DNA of 64,000 bases, taken from Kitasatospora sp. A2-31. Its GTDB lineage: Bacteria > Actinomycetota > Actinomycetes > Streptomycetales > Streptomycetaceae. The number at the start of each line of letters is the position of its first letter. Position 1 is the stretch's first letter. The notes under the pieces are model-generated. The model searched no databases. It saw nothing but the letters and a program-made list of their open reading frames with translations, and was not told where the DNA came from. The stretch spans positions 290,966-354,965 of the forward strand of contig NZ_JAKNTA010000007.1 of NCBI RefSeq assembly GCF_022288725.1, written 5' to 3'. Both the position numbers and the translations under genes were made by a program. Of the stretch, positions 8,143 to 16,167 are shown in pieces.

Positions 8143-9351
8143 TTAGCGATCTGTCGGATCGCCCAGCTGTACGAGCAGAGTGTCGAGTGGTAGCCCCGTT
8201 TCCTCGGTGTCGAGCGACGTGACGGACATGGCGATATCGGTGCCGGAAGCGAGCCGCTCAGCGATCAGTTGCGGGACGAGCAGAGCCACCGTCCCGGCTG
8301 GCCAGTTCGCGGCTACCTGGTACATGGCGATGACCCCCGCTTCCCACTGGCTTAGCGGATCCCGGGTGCGGCCGTGGTAGCTGTCGAACGATGTGGGCGG
8401 AACAGATACTGCGACCAGCCGGCGGGGCGCCGCCTTGCACGTGGCGACCACGGAGCGGGCCTCCGCGCACCAGGACCTGACCAGCTCGTCGAGCGCCGCG
8501 TACGCCTCGTCGCGGCCCTTGCGGCGCCGGCCGAAGGCTTCGTGCAAGACCAGCGACGCGGAGGAGCGGTCGCCCTCAAGCGCCAGCCACGAGCGGCCGG
8601 CAGCGTCGGCCCAGCCGGACCAGGCCCTGCCCAGCGCCAGCGCGGCCTGAGCTCCCAGACCTGTGAAGCCTTCCTTCGAAACTAGATCGGATGGTGCCTC
8701 AAGTTGGGGAACGGCTGCGGAATCGAGCAAGGCGTCGGGGCGCAACAGCGCGGCGAAGGCGCGCCGCTCGGACTCGATCACGGTTGCGAGCGCGTCCTGG
8801 ATTGGCTTCGCCCATGCTGCGAGCCAAGGATGGGCCACCACAGCGGAGTTGCTCTCCAGCATGGAACTGTGGAGGTGGCGCCAGTGCCCGTAGTGGCGCT
8901 CACGGACGAATCGGGCGTGCTCGTACCGGTCCGACTCCGCCTGGTCGTGCTCGTCCTCCGGGGGATAGTCGCCCTGGGCGAGCGCGGCAGCGGCGTCAGC
9001 TTCGTCGGAGGGGGTGAAGTCCACGTCAGGCGAAGTGTCGACACCGGTGTAGGAGGCTGCCCACAGCACGTTCCGAACCGATCTGGTGAAGACGACGAGC
9101 GGAGCATCGGACGGCATCTGCCACGAGCAAGTGCCGCACAGCCGCTCCACCGCCTCACCCAGCCCCAACGTCACCGCTTCGACGGAGCGGGAGGAACGGA
9201 GCGAGCCGCAGTTCTTCTCCCCGTGGAGCTTCCCGTTCTTGGAGGAGGCCGTGAAGCAGACCAGCGGCACGCTTTCCAAGGGGCCGAGAGGCACGTCGGT
9301 ATCGAGGACTCTGCCAAGATCTAGACGGTAGTTGTGTGAGCTCAGGGGCAT
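8143..9351 (-). CDS. Hypothetical protein with N-terminal Cys/His motif
   Basis: 402 aa, family not recognised. The N-terminal 80 residues carry H43, C48 (HGEKNCGS) and a CGTC pair at C72/C75, a layout that could bind zinc. The remainder is Ala/Leu/Glu-rich and probably helical, with an acidic Pro/Asp segment around 130-145 (DYPPEDEHDQ). There are no signal peptide or membrane helices. ATG at 9351 is the only sensible start. It sits alone between the HNH gene and the integrase; position suggests a defence or element-cargo role, but nothing in the sequence proves it. Confidence 0.6.
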   Translation of the reverse strand: MPLSSHNYRLDLGRVLDTDVPLGPLESVPLVCFTASSKNGKLHGEKNCGSLRSSRSVEAVTLGLGEAVERLCGTCSWQMPSDAPLVVFTRSVRNVLWAASYTGVDTSPDVDFTPSDEADAAAALAQGDYPPEDEHDQAESDRYEHARFVRERHYGHWRHLHSSMLESNSAVVAHPWLAAWAKPIQDALATVIESERRAFAALLRPDALLDSAAVPQLEAPSDLVSKEGFTGLGAQAALALGRAWSGWADAAGRSWLALEGDRSSASLVLHEAFGRRRKGRDEAYAALDELVRSWCAEARSVVATCKAAPRRLVAVSVPPTSFDSYHGRTRDPLSQWEAGVIAMYQVAANWPAGTVALLVPQLIAERLASGTDIAMSVTSLDTEETGLPLDTLLVQLGDPTDR

Positions 9352-9493
9352 GCTCGCAGGTTAGCGAATCGCGCCGACAGCCTGTCGGAGCGTGTTCTTC
9401 CTGCGCCAATGCCAAAGGCTCCGTGGCGGATGGTGGCCGTCTCCAAGTAGGTGGCGAACGGAGACGACCACCAAAGACCTCCAACGGCGTGGG

Positions 9494-10741
9494 TCAGGAG
9501 GTCAGGGCGAGTTGGCGGATCTGCTCGACCTCGACCTTGGGGCCGGGCAGGCCGCGGGTGGCATTGATGTAGGTGGTGAGCTGGGCTCCGGCGCGCTCGA
9601 TGGAGCGAAGGTCCGGGTGGAGGTAGCGCTGGGTGGTGGTGAGCTGGCCGTGGCCGGCGATGCGCATGAGGACGTGGGGCGGGACGCCGGCGTCGGCGAA
9701 CCACGTCAGCGCGGTGTGGCGCAGGTCGTGTCGGCGGAGGTACTCGTAGCCGAGCGCGACGACGACATCGTCCCAGTGGGTGGCGTCACGCAGGATCGCG
9801 GTGGTGACCCGGCCGCCACGGGGGCCGGTGAACAGCCGGGCATCGGGCCGGTTGGCGACCCTGGATATCCGCCAGGCGATGTTCGGGCGGAGCTCGGGGA
9901 TGATGGGGGCCAGCCGGGAGCGCTTGCCCTTGGTGCCCTTGTCGATGAGGCCACCGGGGCCCGGTGTGGTCTGCCGGCAGACCCTCCAGATCCAGTTGTC
10001 CGTGTCGATGTCGCCAGCGCGGACGCCGGAGACCTCGCCGATGCGGGCACCGGTGCCGCCGGCGAAGCGGACGATGTCGCCCCAGCCCTCGTACTTGCCG
10101 AAGGAGGCCTCGACCAGGGCTTCGGCGAGGCGGTCGAGCACGTCCCAGTCGCGCAGGGCCAGGCCGCGCGGTTCGAACTCCTCGTCCTCGGCCTTCTTGA
10201 TCAGCCTCTGCCAGCCGTGGAGGCGCGCGGGGTTGATCTCGATGATGCCGTCGCGGATCGCCTGCTCCATGACCCGCACCCACACCGCGATGGTGTTCTT
10301 CAAAGTGGAGACACTGGCACCGTCGGCGATCCAGGAGTTGAGGGCCCGGTCGGCGATGCCGGCCGAGATGCTGGCCATCTGCAGGTGGCCGACGGTGGGC
10401 TTCACCCGCAGGCGCCAGCCCGCCAGGTAGGGGTCGTGGGTCTTGAGTTCGAGGCCGCGCATGGCTAGGTCCATCACGGAATCGCCGTAGTCACCGAGTT
10501 CGGTGGTCGCCAGTGCCACGCTCACGCCGCGGCCGTTTGCCTTGGCGATGCGGTCGAGCCACTCCTGGGCCTCGGGCTCGGTGGAGAACCCCATGGAGCG
10601 CGAGGGGCGTCGGGTCGGGTCGGTCAGGTCGGTCCAGCGCACGCGTGCACGGTAGGGCGAGGGGCGGTTCGGCCGGTGCTCGATGTCGGTGTAGAGCTTG
10701 ACGCCGACCGGCGCGTCGATCCGCTCGGGCGCGTTCGTCAC
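9494..10741 (-). CDS. int: Tyrosine recombinase integrase
   Basis: 415-aa site-specific integrase of the phage/AICE type. The catalytic domain shows the first Arg in GGTGARIGEVSG, the H-x-x-R box HDLRHTALTWFADAG, the second His in RIAGHGQLTTTQ, and the Tyr nucleophile in QRYLHPDL. An N-terminal SAM-like core-binding region precedes it. GTG at 10741 is chosen because it overlaps the excisionase stop by 4 bp (GTGA). The 140 bp beyond the 3' end (9352-9493), where an attachment site is often found, contain no recognisable tRNA. Confidence 0.92.
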   Translation of the reverse strand: MTNAPERIDAPVGVKLYTDIEHRPNRPSPYRARVRWTDLTDPTRRPSRSMGFSTEPEAQEWLDRIAKANGRGVSVALATTELGDYGDSVMDLAMRGLELKTHDPYLAGWRLRVKPTVGHLQMASISAGIADRALNSWIADGASVSTLKNTIAVWVRVMEQAIRDGIIEINPARLHGWQRLIKKAEDEEFEPRGLALRDWDVLDRLAEALVEASFGKYEGWGDIVRFAGGTGARIGEVSGVRAGDIDTDNWIWRVCRQTTPGPGGLIDKGTKGKRSRLAPIIPELRPNIAWRISRVANRPDARLFTGPRGGRVTTAILRDATHWDDVVVALGYEYLRRHDLRHTALTWFADAGVPPHVLMRIAGHGQLTTTQRYLHPDLRSIERAGAQLTTYINATRGLPGPKVEVEQIRQLALTS

Positions 10742-11037
10742 GCGGCCACCCCCGGTACGACGCGGCGACCGGTCAGGTAGTCGGCCAAGTCCTGGTGCCG
10801 GTAGGAGATCCGGGCGCCGATTCGCACGTAGGCGGGGCCCTGTGACGGCTGCTGGGTGCGCCAGCGGCGAAGCGTCGCCGGACTGACCTTGAGGATCTTC
10901 GCGGTCTCCGCCGGGGTGTAGAGGAGGCTGGGTGAGCCCGCGTCCGCGCAGATGCATATCGCTGCGGCTGCGGGTGCCTGCGAGGTGCGGGCGGAGTTCT
11001 TGGTCATGGGGTCGGGCAGGGTTGGGGTGTGCGGCAT
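10738..11037 (-). CDS. xis: Excisionase/MerR-like HTH protein
   Basis: 99-aa small DNA-binding protein. The second half is a winged-helix HTH of the excisionase type: LYTPAETAKILKVSPATLRR followed by a wing with YVRIGARISYRHQDLADYL. It is coupled to the integrase by a 4-bp overlap, the usual xis-int order of integrative elements. The first 30 residues are low complexity, and an internal ATG (MTKNS, residue 11) is an alternative start. Confidence 0.82.
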   Translation of the reverse strand: MPHTPTLPDPMTKNSARTSQAPAAAAICICADAGSPSLLYTPAETAKILKVSPATLRRWRTQQPSQGPAYVRIGARISYRHQDLADYLTGRRVVPGVAA

Positions 11038-11162
11038 TATGGTGTCGGCCTACTCCGGTCGAAGGCTGGGGAGGTGGGGTCTCCGGGGCGGACGGAAGCT
11101 GGCAGGCGGATGCCGTCTCGGAGATCCTGATGGCCGGGGCGGGCCCGGCAGAAGGTTGTTGG

Positions 11163-11231
11163 TCAGGCTTCCTCGCGATCGATGCGGGCGAGGTCGGCCG
11201 GCAGCGGGGGCGGAAGGTACCCGTGCTTCAC
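11163..11231 (-). CDS. 22-codon mini-ORF coupled to the XRE repressor
   Basis: Encodes a 22-residue peptide beginning VKHGYLPPPLPADLARID. Its GTG overlaps the stop of the XRE gene by 4 bp (GTGA). The peptide resembles the last residues of that protein (GAFPPPLPSEIAFVDP), so it looks like a second copy of the tail motif. Whether it is translated is unproven; the coupling and the similarity are the only evidence. Confidence 0.4.
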   Translation of the reverse strand: MKHGYLPPPLPADLARIDREEA

Positions 11232-11860
11232 GAGGCCGCTCCGGTGGGGTCGACGAAGGCGATTTCGGAGGGCAGCGGCGGGGGGAAGGCGCCCAGCTCG
11301 CGCAGGCGTCGGCGCTCGCTCAGCACGTCTTCGCGGTCGCGCCGGGCCACGTCCTCGAGCTGCTGGGCGGTCTCGCTGGCGCGCTGGTAGTCGTCCGGCC
11401 CGGCGAGCTGGGCGTCCCGCCGACGTTCCACGGCCTGCCCGGTCGACCATACGGCGGTGCGCACCAGGCGGTCGTGGCGGCGCAGAACGTCCAGGACGGC
11501 GCCGGGCCCGTCGCCCGCGGCGGAGGTCGGCCGCTCGCCGGTGATCCAGGTGAGGGCCTCGGCCGCCGGGACTTCGACGTCGGGTGCGATGCGGACGCTC
11601 TCCTGCTGGTCGAGCGGGGCGATGAGCAGGACCGGCGGCACCTCCAGTGCCCGGGCGAGGACCAGCAGCTCGGCCAGGTTCAACGGGGCGTCCCGCTTCC
11701 CCGCCTCCAGTCGGGACACGGATTGGCGGCTGATGGGGAAGCCCAGATCCGTGCACCGCTGGGCGACCGCCCCCGCCGTGAGCTTCAACGCCGCCCTGCG
11801 CTTCCTGATGGCGGCACCACTCGTGCTCGCCAGCTGCTCTACCCACTCGCTCTGCTCCAT
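11228..11860 (-). CDS. XRE-family repressor of the integrative module
   Basis: 210 aa. The N-terminal HTH_3 domain is clear: RKRRAALKLTAGAVAQRC, then ISRQSVSRLEAGKRDAP, then LVLARALEVPPVLLI. The C-terminal half is Arg/Glu-rich and probably a coiled coil, ending in a PPPLP motif. It is divergent from the 91-aa HTH gene across a region holding a perfect 17-nt palindrome, the expected layout of an element repressor. Followed by xis and int on the same strand. Confidence 0.82.
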   Translation of the reverse strand: MEQSEWVEQLASTSGAAIRKRRAALKLTAGAVAQRCTDLGFPISRQSVSRLEAGKRDAPLNLAELLVLARALEVPPVLLIAPLDQQESVRIAPDVEVPAAEALTWITGERPTSAAGDGPGAVLDVLRRHDRLVRTAVWSTGQAVERRRDAQLAGPDDYQRASETAQQLEDVARRDREDVLSERRRLRELGAFPPPLPSEIAFVDPTGAAS

Positions 11861-11884
11861 AGGTGAGCACTATTCCATGTCTCC

Positions 11885-11901
11885 TGCTCGACTGTCGAGC
11901 A
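11885..11901. promoter_or_regulatory. Perfect 17-nt palindrome, probable repressor operator
   Basis: TGCTCGACTGTCGAGCA is a perfect palindrome around one central base. It is 25-41 bp upstream of the XRE start (11860, minus) and 64-80 bp upstream of the HTH start (11965, plus), in the only divergent promoter of the module. An XRE dimer is the likely binder. Confidence 0.65.
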
Positions 11902-11964
11902 TGTGATACCAATTTTGCAGCCGGGCAACACGCTCGGCGCATCCGCGACCAGCAGGAGGCTCCC

Positions 11965-12240
11965 GTGGCGTTGACCGCCAGCGACCAGTTCCACCCGGCC
12001 ATGACCATCGCCGAGCTGATCAACCTGCCTGCTTGCGTCACCCTCGCCACCGCCAACAGGGCCCTCGGTCTCGGCCGCACGGCTGGGTACGGCCTCGCCA
12101 AGTCCGGGCAGTACCCGGTGCCGCTCATCCGTGCGGGCAGGGGCTACCGGGTTTCCAGCATCGAGGTCGCCAAGATTCTCGGGCTCACCGTGCCCGATCA
12201 GGTCGATGTGCCCGCGAACCTGCGGGCGATCGCGGCGTAG
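11965..12240 (+). CDS. Small HTH DNA-binding protein
   Basis: 91 aa starting at GTG 11965, which has an ideal SD (AGGAGG, 6 nt upstream). The core reads MTIAELINLPACVTLATANRA (given as residues from about 13 on), then ALGLGRTAGYGLAKSG and YRVSSIEVAKILGL, a winged-helix layout like excisionases or phage AlpA-type regulators. It is the first rightward gene opposite the XRE repressor. Role probably regulation of excision or replication, inferred. Confidence 0.68.
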   Translation: MALTASDQFHPAMTIAELINLPACVTLATANRALGLGRTAGYGLAKSGQYPVPLIRAGRGYRVSSIEVAKILGLTVPDQVDVPANLRAIAA

Positions 12241-12790
12241 GAGTCGGCGGTCCCCGCCGCAGTCTCGATGTCCGGTGATCGCGTCAGGCTGCCTCGGGCG
12301 TGGGGGAGTGGATCCTGCGGGGGAGCCAGGCGCGATCACCTCAGAGGAAGGGCCGGTCGACGGGCGGCGAGAGCGGCGCCTGGGGGTCGGTGGCGCTTGA
12401 ACCGCAGCGCTGTTTGCGGGGCCACTCGGCGCACGTGCCGTCCGGGCGGTACCCGTTTGTGCCCAGGTGCTCCCTGTGCGTCATCCGCAGCATCGGGGCC
12501 CCGGGAGATTCCGCCGCGCCATTCGGCGTGGTGGGTCAGCAGCTGGCGCGTCGCGCAGTCGGCCGGGGTGGAGCGCGGCGAAGTTGCCGGCTGGCGGCGG
12601 GGGATCCGACCGGGGCTGGCGTCACCCATTCGGCGGGCCCATTGTTCGAATTTCGGCGGCTACGATTCCAGTGCTCCAGCGGGAGAAATTGCAGAATGAA
12701 ATTCCATAGGGCCGTGACCTGCGGCGCTGGAGTTCTGGTCTGACTATTCAGACCATCGGAAATGCTCGAACAGGGAGAGGGCTGGTACTC
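12241..12790. other. 550-bp stretch without a convincing gene
   Basis: Translations here are Arg/Pro-rich in all frames. The last 130 bp (about 12640-12790) are relatively AT-rich compared with surroundings and probably hold the promoter of the DUF397 gene, though I cannot assign -35/-10 boxes with confidence. This may be where the integrative module lost genes such as a replication or transfer protein. Confidence 0.4.
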
Positions 12791-13024
12791 ATGGACTACC
12801 GGAACGGGATGCCCGCGGAATCGATCGCCGGGGTCTGGGTGAAGAGCCGCGCCAGTGCGCAGGTCGGTCAGTGTGTCGAGCTGGCGGACGCGGGATCGGG
12901 GCGGGTGGCGTTCCGCAACTCGACCGACCCGCAGGGGCCAGCGCTGCTGTTCACGCCCGGCGAGTTCGCGGCGTTCCTGTGCGGCGCGAAGGATGGGGAT
13001 TTCGATCACCTGTTGAAGATCTGA
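12791..13024 (+). CDS. DUF397 small protein
   Basis: 77 aa. The family signature is present: WVKSRASAQ near residue 16, CVELAD, VAFRNSTDP and LLFTPGEFAAFLCGAKDGDF at the end. DUF397 proteins accompany XRE-DUF5753 regulators throughout Streptomyces and act as partner or antitoxin-like peptides of the Scr1/BldB-associated type. Its partner follows 89 bp downstream. An inverted repeat overlaps its stop codon. Confidence 0.85.
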   Translation: MDYRNGMPAESIAGVWVKSRASAQVGQCVELADAGSGRVAFRNSTDPQGPALLFTPGEFAAFLCGAKDGDFDHLLKI

Positions 13025-13045
13025 TATTGCGGTAGGAATATCAGA
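13020..13045. promoter_or_regulatory. 9-bp inverted repeat spanning the DUF397 stop
   Basis: TCTGATATT (13020-13028), 8-nt spacer, AATATCAGA (13037-13045), a perfect repeat unusually AT-rich for this genome. It covers the TGA of the DUF397 gene and lies about 70 bp before the XRE start. Low GC argues for an operator or promoter element of the downstream XRE gene more than for a terminator. Confidence 0.45.
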
Positions 13046-13113
13046 TGTCGACACGCGGGCCCCCATTCATGGGAAGATGCGACCGATAAGGTGGCTCTTC
13101 TGAAGGGGTCCGC

Positions 13114-14067
13114 GTGTCACGCGATCTCGCCGTATCCGAGGCAAGCAACATCGTGCCGCTCTTCAGGGCGGGCGCCGATCCGGCGCAGAACCCGACGCTG
13201 GCGCACGTGCTGGTAGGCGCCCTCCTGCGCGCGCGCCGCTTGGCCGCCGGCCTGAGCCAGACCGAGGCCGCGAAGGGTGTCGGGTTCTCCAACCCCAAAC
13301 TGAGCCGCTTGGAGCGCGCCGAGATTGTGCCGAAGCGCCGGGACGTCGAGGACCTCGCCGTGCTGTACAAGCTCTCGCCCCGGGACGAGGCAGAGATCAT
13401 CATGCTCGCCACGATGGCCAAGGAACGGACCTGGTGGGCAAGGGCCGGCGTCCAGGTCCCCCCGTTCATGGCACACCTGGTCGGGCTGGAACCCGCCGCG
13501 TCCGCGCTGTGGACCTACGAACTCAAGCTGGTCCCGGGCCTCCTGCAGACGCCCGCGTACACCTACGCCCTGATGGCGGGCGGCAGGCGCAAGGCCGACG
13601 CGGCGGTGGTCGAGGAGCGGCTGGCCCTGCGCCGCGGCCGGCAGGACCGGTACTTCGCCGACCTGCCCAGGTCCGTGTTCCTCCTCGACGAGGGCGCTCT
13701 CCATCGCTGCATGCGGGGGCCGGGCGTCATGGTCGAGCAGATCGACCACCTGCTCCGGCTCGGTGAGGACTCGCGCATCGAGATCCGGATCGTCCCCTTC
13801 AGCAGCGACCCGGCGGTCGCTGGGAACATCGGTTCCCTGACCCGCCTTGCCTTCGCCCCGGGCACTGGCCTGCCCGACCTCATCTACCTGGAGAACGACG
13901 AGACCGGCCGCTACTTCGCGAAGGGCGACCAGCCCGAGGAGAAGGAGAAGGACGGCCCGTCGTTCGACCACTACCAGACCACGATGATTATGCTGCTGGC
14001 CGAGACCGCCAGCCGGGAGGAGAGTGTGCAGATGCTCCAGGCCGCCCGGCAGCGCCTCGGCGCCTGA
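13114..14067 (+). CDS. XRE-DUF5753 transcriptional regulator
   Basis: 317 aa. N-terminal HTH: LRARRLAAGLSQTEAAKGVG and NPKLSRLERAEIVPKRRDVE (about residues 30-75). The C-terminal DUF5753 domain is typical: ELKLVPGLLQTPAYTYALM, VEERLALRRGRQDR, FLLDEGALHR, IRIVPFSSDP, and DLIYLENDETGRYF. Start is GTG 13114. Paired with the DUF397 gene upstream. Such pairs regulate development and secondary metabolism; targets here are unknown. Confidence 0.88.
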   Translation: MSRDLAVSEASNIVPLFRAGADPAQNPTLAHVLVGALLRARRLAAGLSQTEAAKGVGFSNPKLSRLERAEIVPKRRDVEDLAVLYKLSPRDEAEIIMLATMAKERTWWARAGVQVPPFMAHLVGLEPAASALWTYELKLVPGLLQTPAYTYALMAGGRRKADAAVVEERLALRRGRQDRYFADLPRSVFLLDEGALHRCMRGPGVMVEQIDHLLRLGEDSRIEIRIVPFSSDPAVAGNIGSLTRLAFAPGTGLPDLIYLENDETGRYFAKGDQPEEKEKDGPSFDHYQTTMIMLLAETASREESVQMLQAARQRLGA

Positions 14068-14073
14068 CCGACA

Positions 14074-14889
14074 TCAGACGCGCGCGACGCCTCCGAACTC
14101 GATCACCTCATGGGTCTTCTGCGGCCGGCGCAGTTCGGAGTCCGGGCGCCAGTGGGTGACGTCGCACAAGTAGGGGTCGAGCACGGCCATGCCGTCGAAG
14201 TAGGCTCGTACGTCCTCCTTCTGCCGAACCCGTCCCCAGTTGTCCTCGGTTCCGTGCTCCATCAGCTCCGTAATGCCCCGGCGAACCGATTCGTCATCGC
14301 TGACGAGCTGGCAGATCACCAGGTAGCTGCCAGGCACCAGGCGGTCGCGCACCCGCCGGATCATCTCCTGCGGTTGCTCGGAGTCCTTGAGACAATGGAT
14401 GACCGAAACGAACAGGGCCGCGACCGGCTCGGTGAAGTCGATGAACCCGCCGGCGCCAGCCTCGTCGAAGATCTTCCCGGTGTCGGTCATGCTGGCGTCT
14501 ATGAACCGGGTCCCGGAGTTGACGTCGAGCGACGTACGGCCGTAGGCGATCACGATCGGGTCGTTGTCGACGTACGCGACGCGGGCGTCACCGTGGACCT
14601 CCTGGGCCACCTGGTGCACGTTGGGTTCGGTCGGCAGCCCTGATCCGTGGTCGATGAACTGGTGGATGTCGCACTCGGAGGCGAGGTAGCGCACCACGCG
14701 CTCCAGGAACCACCTGTTGTTCACTGCCAGATCGCCGATACTCGGCGCCGTGCGGAGGAGTTCCTCGCACGCGAGCCTGTCGGCCTCGAAGTTCAAGGTC
14801 CCGCCCAGAAGTCGGTCGTACATGCGCGCCGCGCTCGGGATGGACGTGTCGATGGCATGGCTGGGCCCATGCCCCGTACGGCTGCCCAC
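14074..14889 (-). CDS. SAM-dependent methyltransferase, Methyltransf_19 type
   Basis: 271 aa from GTG 14889, which has an upstream GGAAGGGG SD; a longer frame to 15015 is rejected because its extra residues are Arg/His-rich. The family opening is seen (AIDTSIPSAARMYDRLLGG, then NRWFLERVVRYLA), followed by the SAM-binding motif FIDHGSGLPTEPNVHQVA, an acidic loop VAYVDNDPIV, and FVSVIHCLKD. This actinomycete family (PF04672, former DUF574) occurs near XRE regulators and often has unknown substrate. It converges with the XRE gene at 14067. Confidence 0.85.
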   Translation of the reverse strand: MGSRTGHGPSHAIDTSIPSAARMYDRLLGGTLNFEADRLACEELLRTAPSIGDLAVNNRWFLERVVRYLASECDIHQFIDHGSGLPTEPNVHQVAQEVHGDARVAYVDNDPIVIAYGRTSLDVNSGTRFIDASMTDTGKIFDEAGAGGFIDFTEPVAALFVSVIHCLKDSEQPQEMIRRVRDRLVPGSYLVICQLVSDDESVRRGITELMEHGTEDNWGRVRQKEDVRAYFDGMAVLDPYLCDVTHWRPDSELRRPQKTHEVIEFGGVARV

Positions 14890-14961
14890 GGTGCCCCTTC
14901 CGTGGTCGAAACAACCCCGGGGGCTCCCGGAGAAGTTGGTGCCCCATCGTAGGCAGGCATG

Positions 14962-15004
14962 CCGCGCGCCACCATGCCCCCAGCGGGTGAATGGTGGCGC
15001 GCGG
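14962..15004. terminator. 14-bp hairpin between sigma-like gene and methyltransferase
   Basis: CCGCGCGCCACCAT (14962-14975) and ATGGTGGCGCGCGG (14991-15004) are perfect complements with a 15-nt loop. It lies about 100 bp past the sigma-like gene stop and 70 bp before the methyltransferase start, so it most likely ends the upstream transcript. No U-run follows. Confidence 0.6.
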
Positions 15005-15105
15005 TGGCGCATCATGGCGAACGGGGTTGCGTCGGTGCAGGTAGCGCGCCCCTCACCCGCGCCAGGGGCACGAGAAAGTGATTTCGCGGCGACCGAACGG
15101 CTATC

Positions 15106-15567
15106 TCAGCCGCGGTCGAGCATGCGAGCTGCCGCACGCAGGTCGGCCCGGACAGCCCACTCCTCCACCCCCATCAGGTGCGCGGCACTCTCCAGTTCGA
15201 GGCCGAGCCGGTAGCGCAGCACCGCTGCGTCCGCGGCGGGATCGGGCAGCGAGCGGTGGAGTCGGTCGGTCCTGTCCGCCCGACGGCACCGGTCGGACAC
15301 CACCTGCCGCAGGAGCACCCAGCAGACAGCCATCGGCTGAGGGCACCGCAGAACGGCGTCCCAGCCGTCCGCGAGATAGTCGAGGGCCTGTTCCACCGCC
15401 TCCGCGCACAGGCGCTCGTCCGCCAGCCGCGCCCGCGCGTACTGCCGGTACCGCGGCCCGTACAACTGTACGAATGCCTGGTAGTCGTGCCGGAAGCACC
15501 CAGGTCGGCCAGATCCGCCGCCCTGCGATGAACGGCCGGGAACTCCAGCCGAGATGTGCGACCACAT
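15106..15567 (-). CDS. Sigma-70-like small protein
   Basis: 153 aa from ATG 15567. Residues 32-70 resemble sigma region 2 (DYQAFVQLYGPRYRQYARAR followed by LADERLCAEAVEQALDYL), and the C-terminal part resembles region 4 (AVLRYRLGLELESAAHLMGV, then VRADLRAAARML). The linker is short and Trp/Cys-containing. Likely an ECF-like or sigma-like regulator found in many Streptomyces; no anti-sigma gene is recognisable, although the small membrane-protein gene directly upstream could play a related role. Confidence 0.65.
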   Translation of the reverse strand: MWSHISAGVPGRSSQGGGSGRPGCFRHDYQAFVQLYGPRYRQYARARLADERLCAEAVEQALDYLADGWDAVLRCPQPMAVCWVLLRQVVSDRCRRADRTDRLHRSLPDPAADAAVLRYRLGLELESAAHLMGVEEWAVRADLRAAARMLDRG

Positions 15568-15644
15568 GCGTCCGCCCGCCGCTCTCCGATTCCGCTGCCG
15601 GAACCGCTGTGCGACCCTCCCCGAAGGGAAGGTCGCACACCGGG

Positions 15645-15914
15645 TCAGCGAGCGTGGGCCCGCTGCAGACGGACGACTACTCCACCCGCGAGCTGGACCA
15701 GCGCGAGCAGCAGGAGCCCCCGCGACGGCGCGACAGGTCCGCTGCCGAGCGCCAGCCATACCGCGAAAGGAACCGCCACCACCCCGCTCAAACGCGCATC
15801 CACCTCGATTCGCCCGAACGAGCGTGCAGCGCCATCGGGCCGGAAGATCCTGCTAACTTGGAGCGTCTTGGAGGGCGGCAACTGCCGCCGCCCCCCGCGG
15901 AATCGATCGAGCAT
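15645..15914 (-). CDS. Small membrane protein
   Basis: 89 aa. The C-terminal half has two hydrophobic stretches, SGVVAVPFAVWLALGSG and GLLLLALVQLAGGVVVRL, predicted as transmembrane helices; the N-terminal half is basic. It precedes the sigma-like gene by 77 bp on the same strand and may be co-transcribed. Family not recognised. Confidence 0.5.
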   Translation of the reverse strand: MLDRFRGGRRQLPPSKTLQVSRIFRPDGAARSFGRIEVDARLSGVVAVPFAVWLALGSGPVAPSRGLLLLALVQLAGGVVVRLQRAHAR

Positions 15915-16167
15915 CGTGCTTCTCTCGGTGTTGATCGGTTGAGGGCCCCGGGAGCGGGGGGCAACCGCCCCCGGGGCTGCGCCGCTTCTGCGGCGACAAC
16001 ATCAACGTACCGGCAGATTTCCCGCCCACCGGCGTTTGGGCTCCGAAGTGAAATTCCTTTTATCCCAGGCGTAGTTCGGTCGCGGAACGGCAATATTCCG
16101 CAACCGTTCCGGTAGTCGGCGAAGCCTTCCGATCGAGACCTGGACAGAGCCGGGCCGGTGCGGATCA

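Noticed and set aside
9352..9493. tRNA-derived attachment site next to the integrase
   Set aside because: No tRNA 3' end or clear direct repeat seen; the att site cannot be placed from this window.
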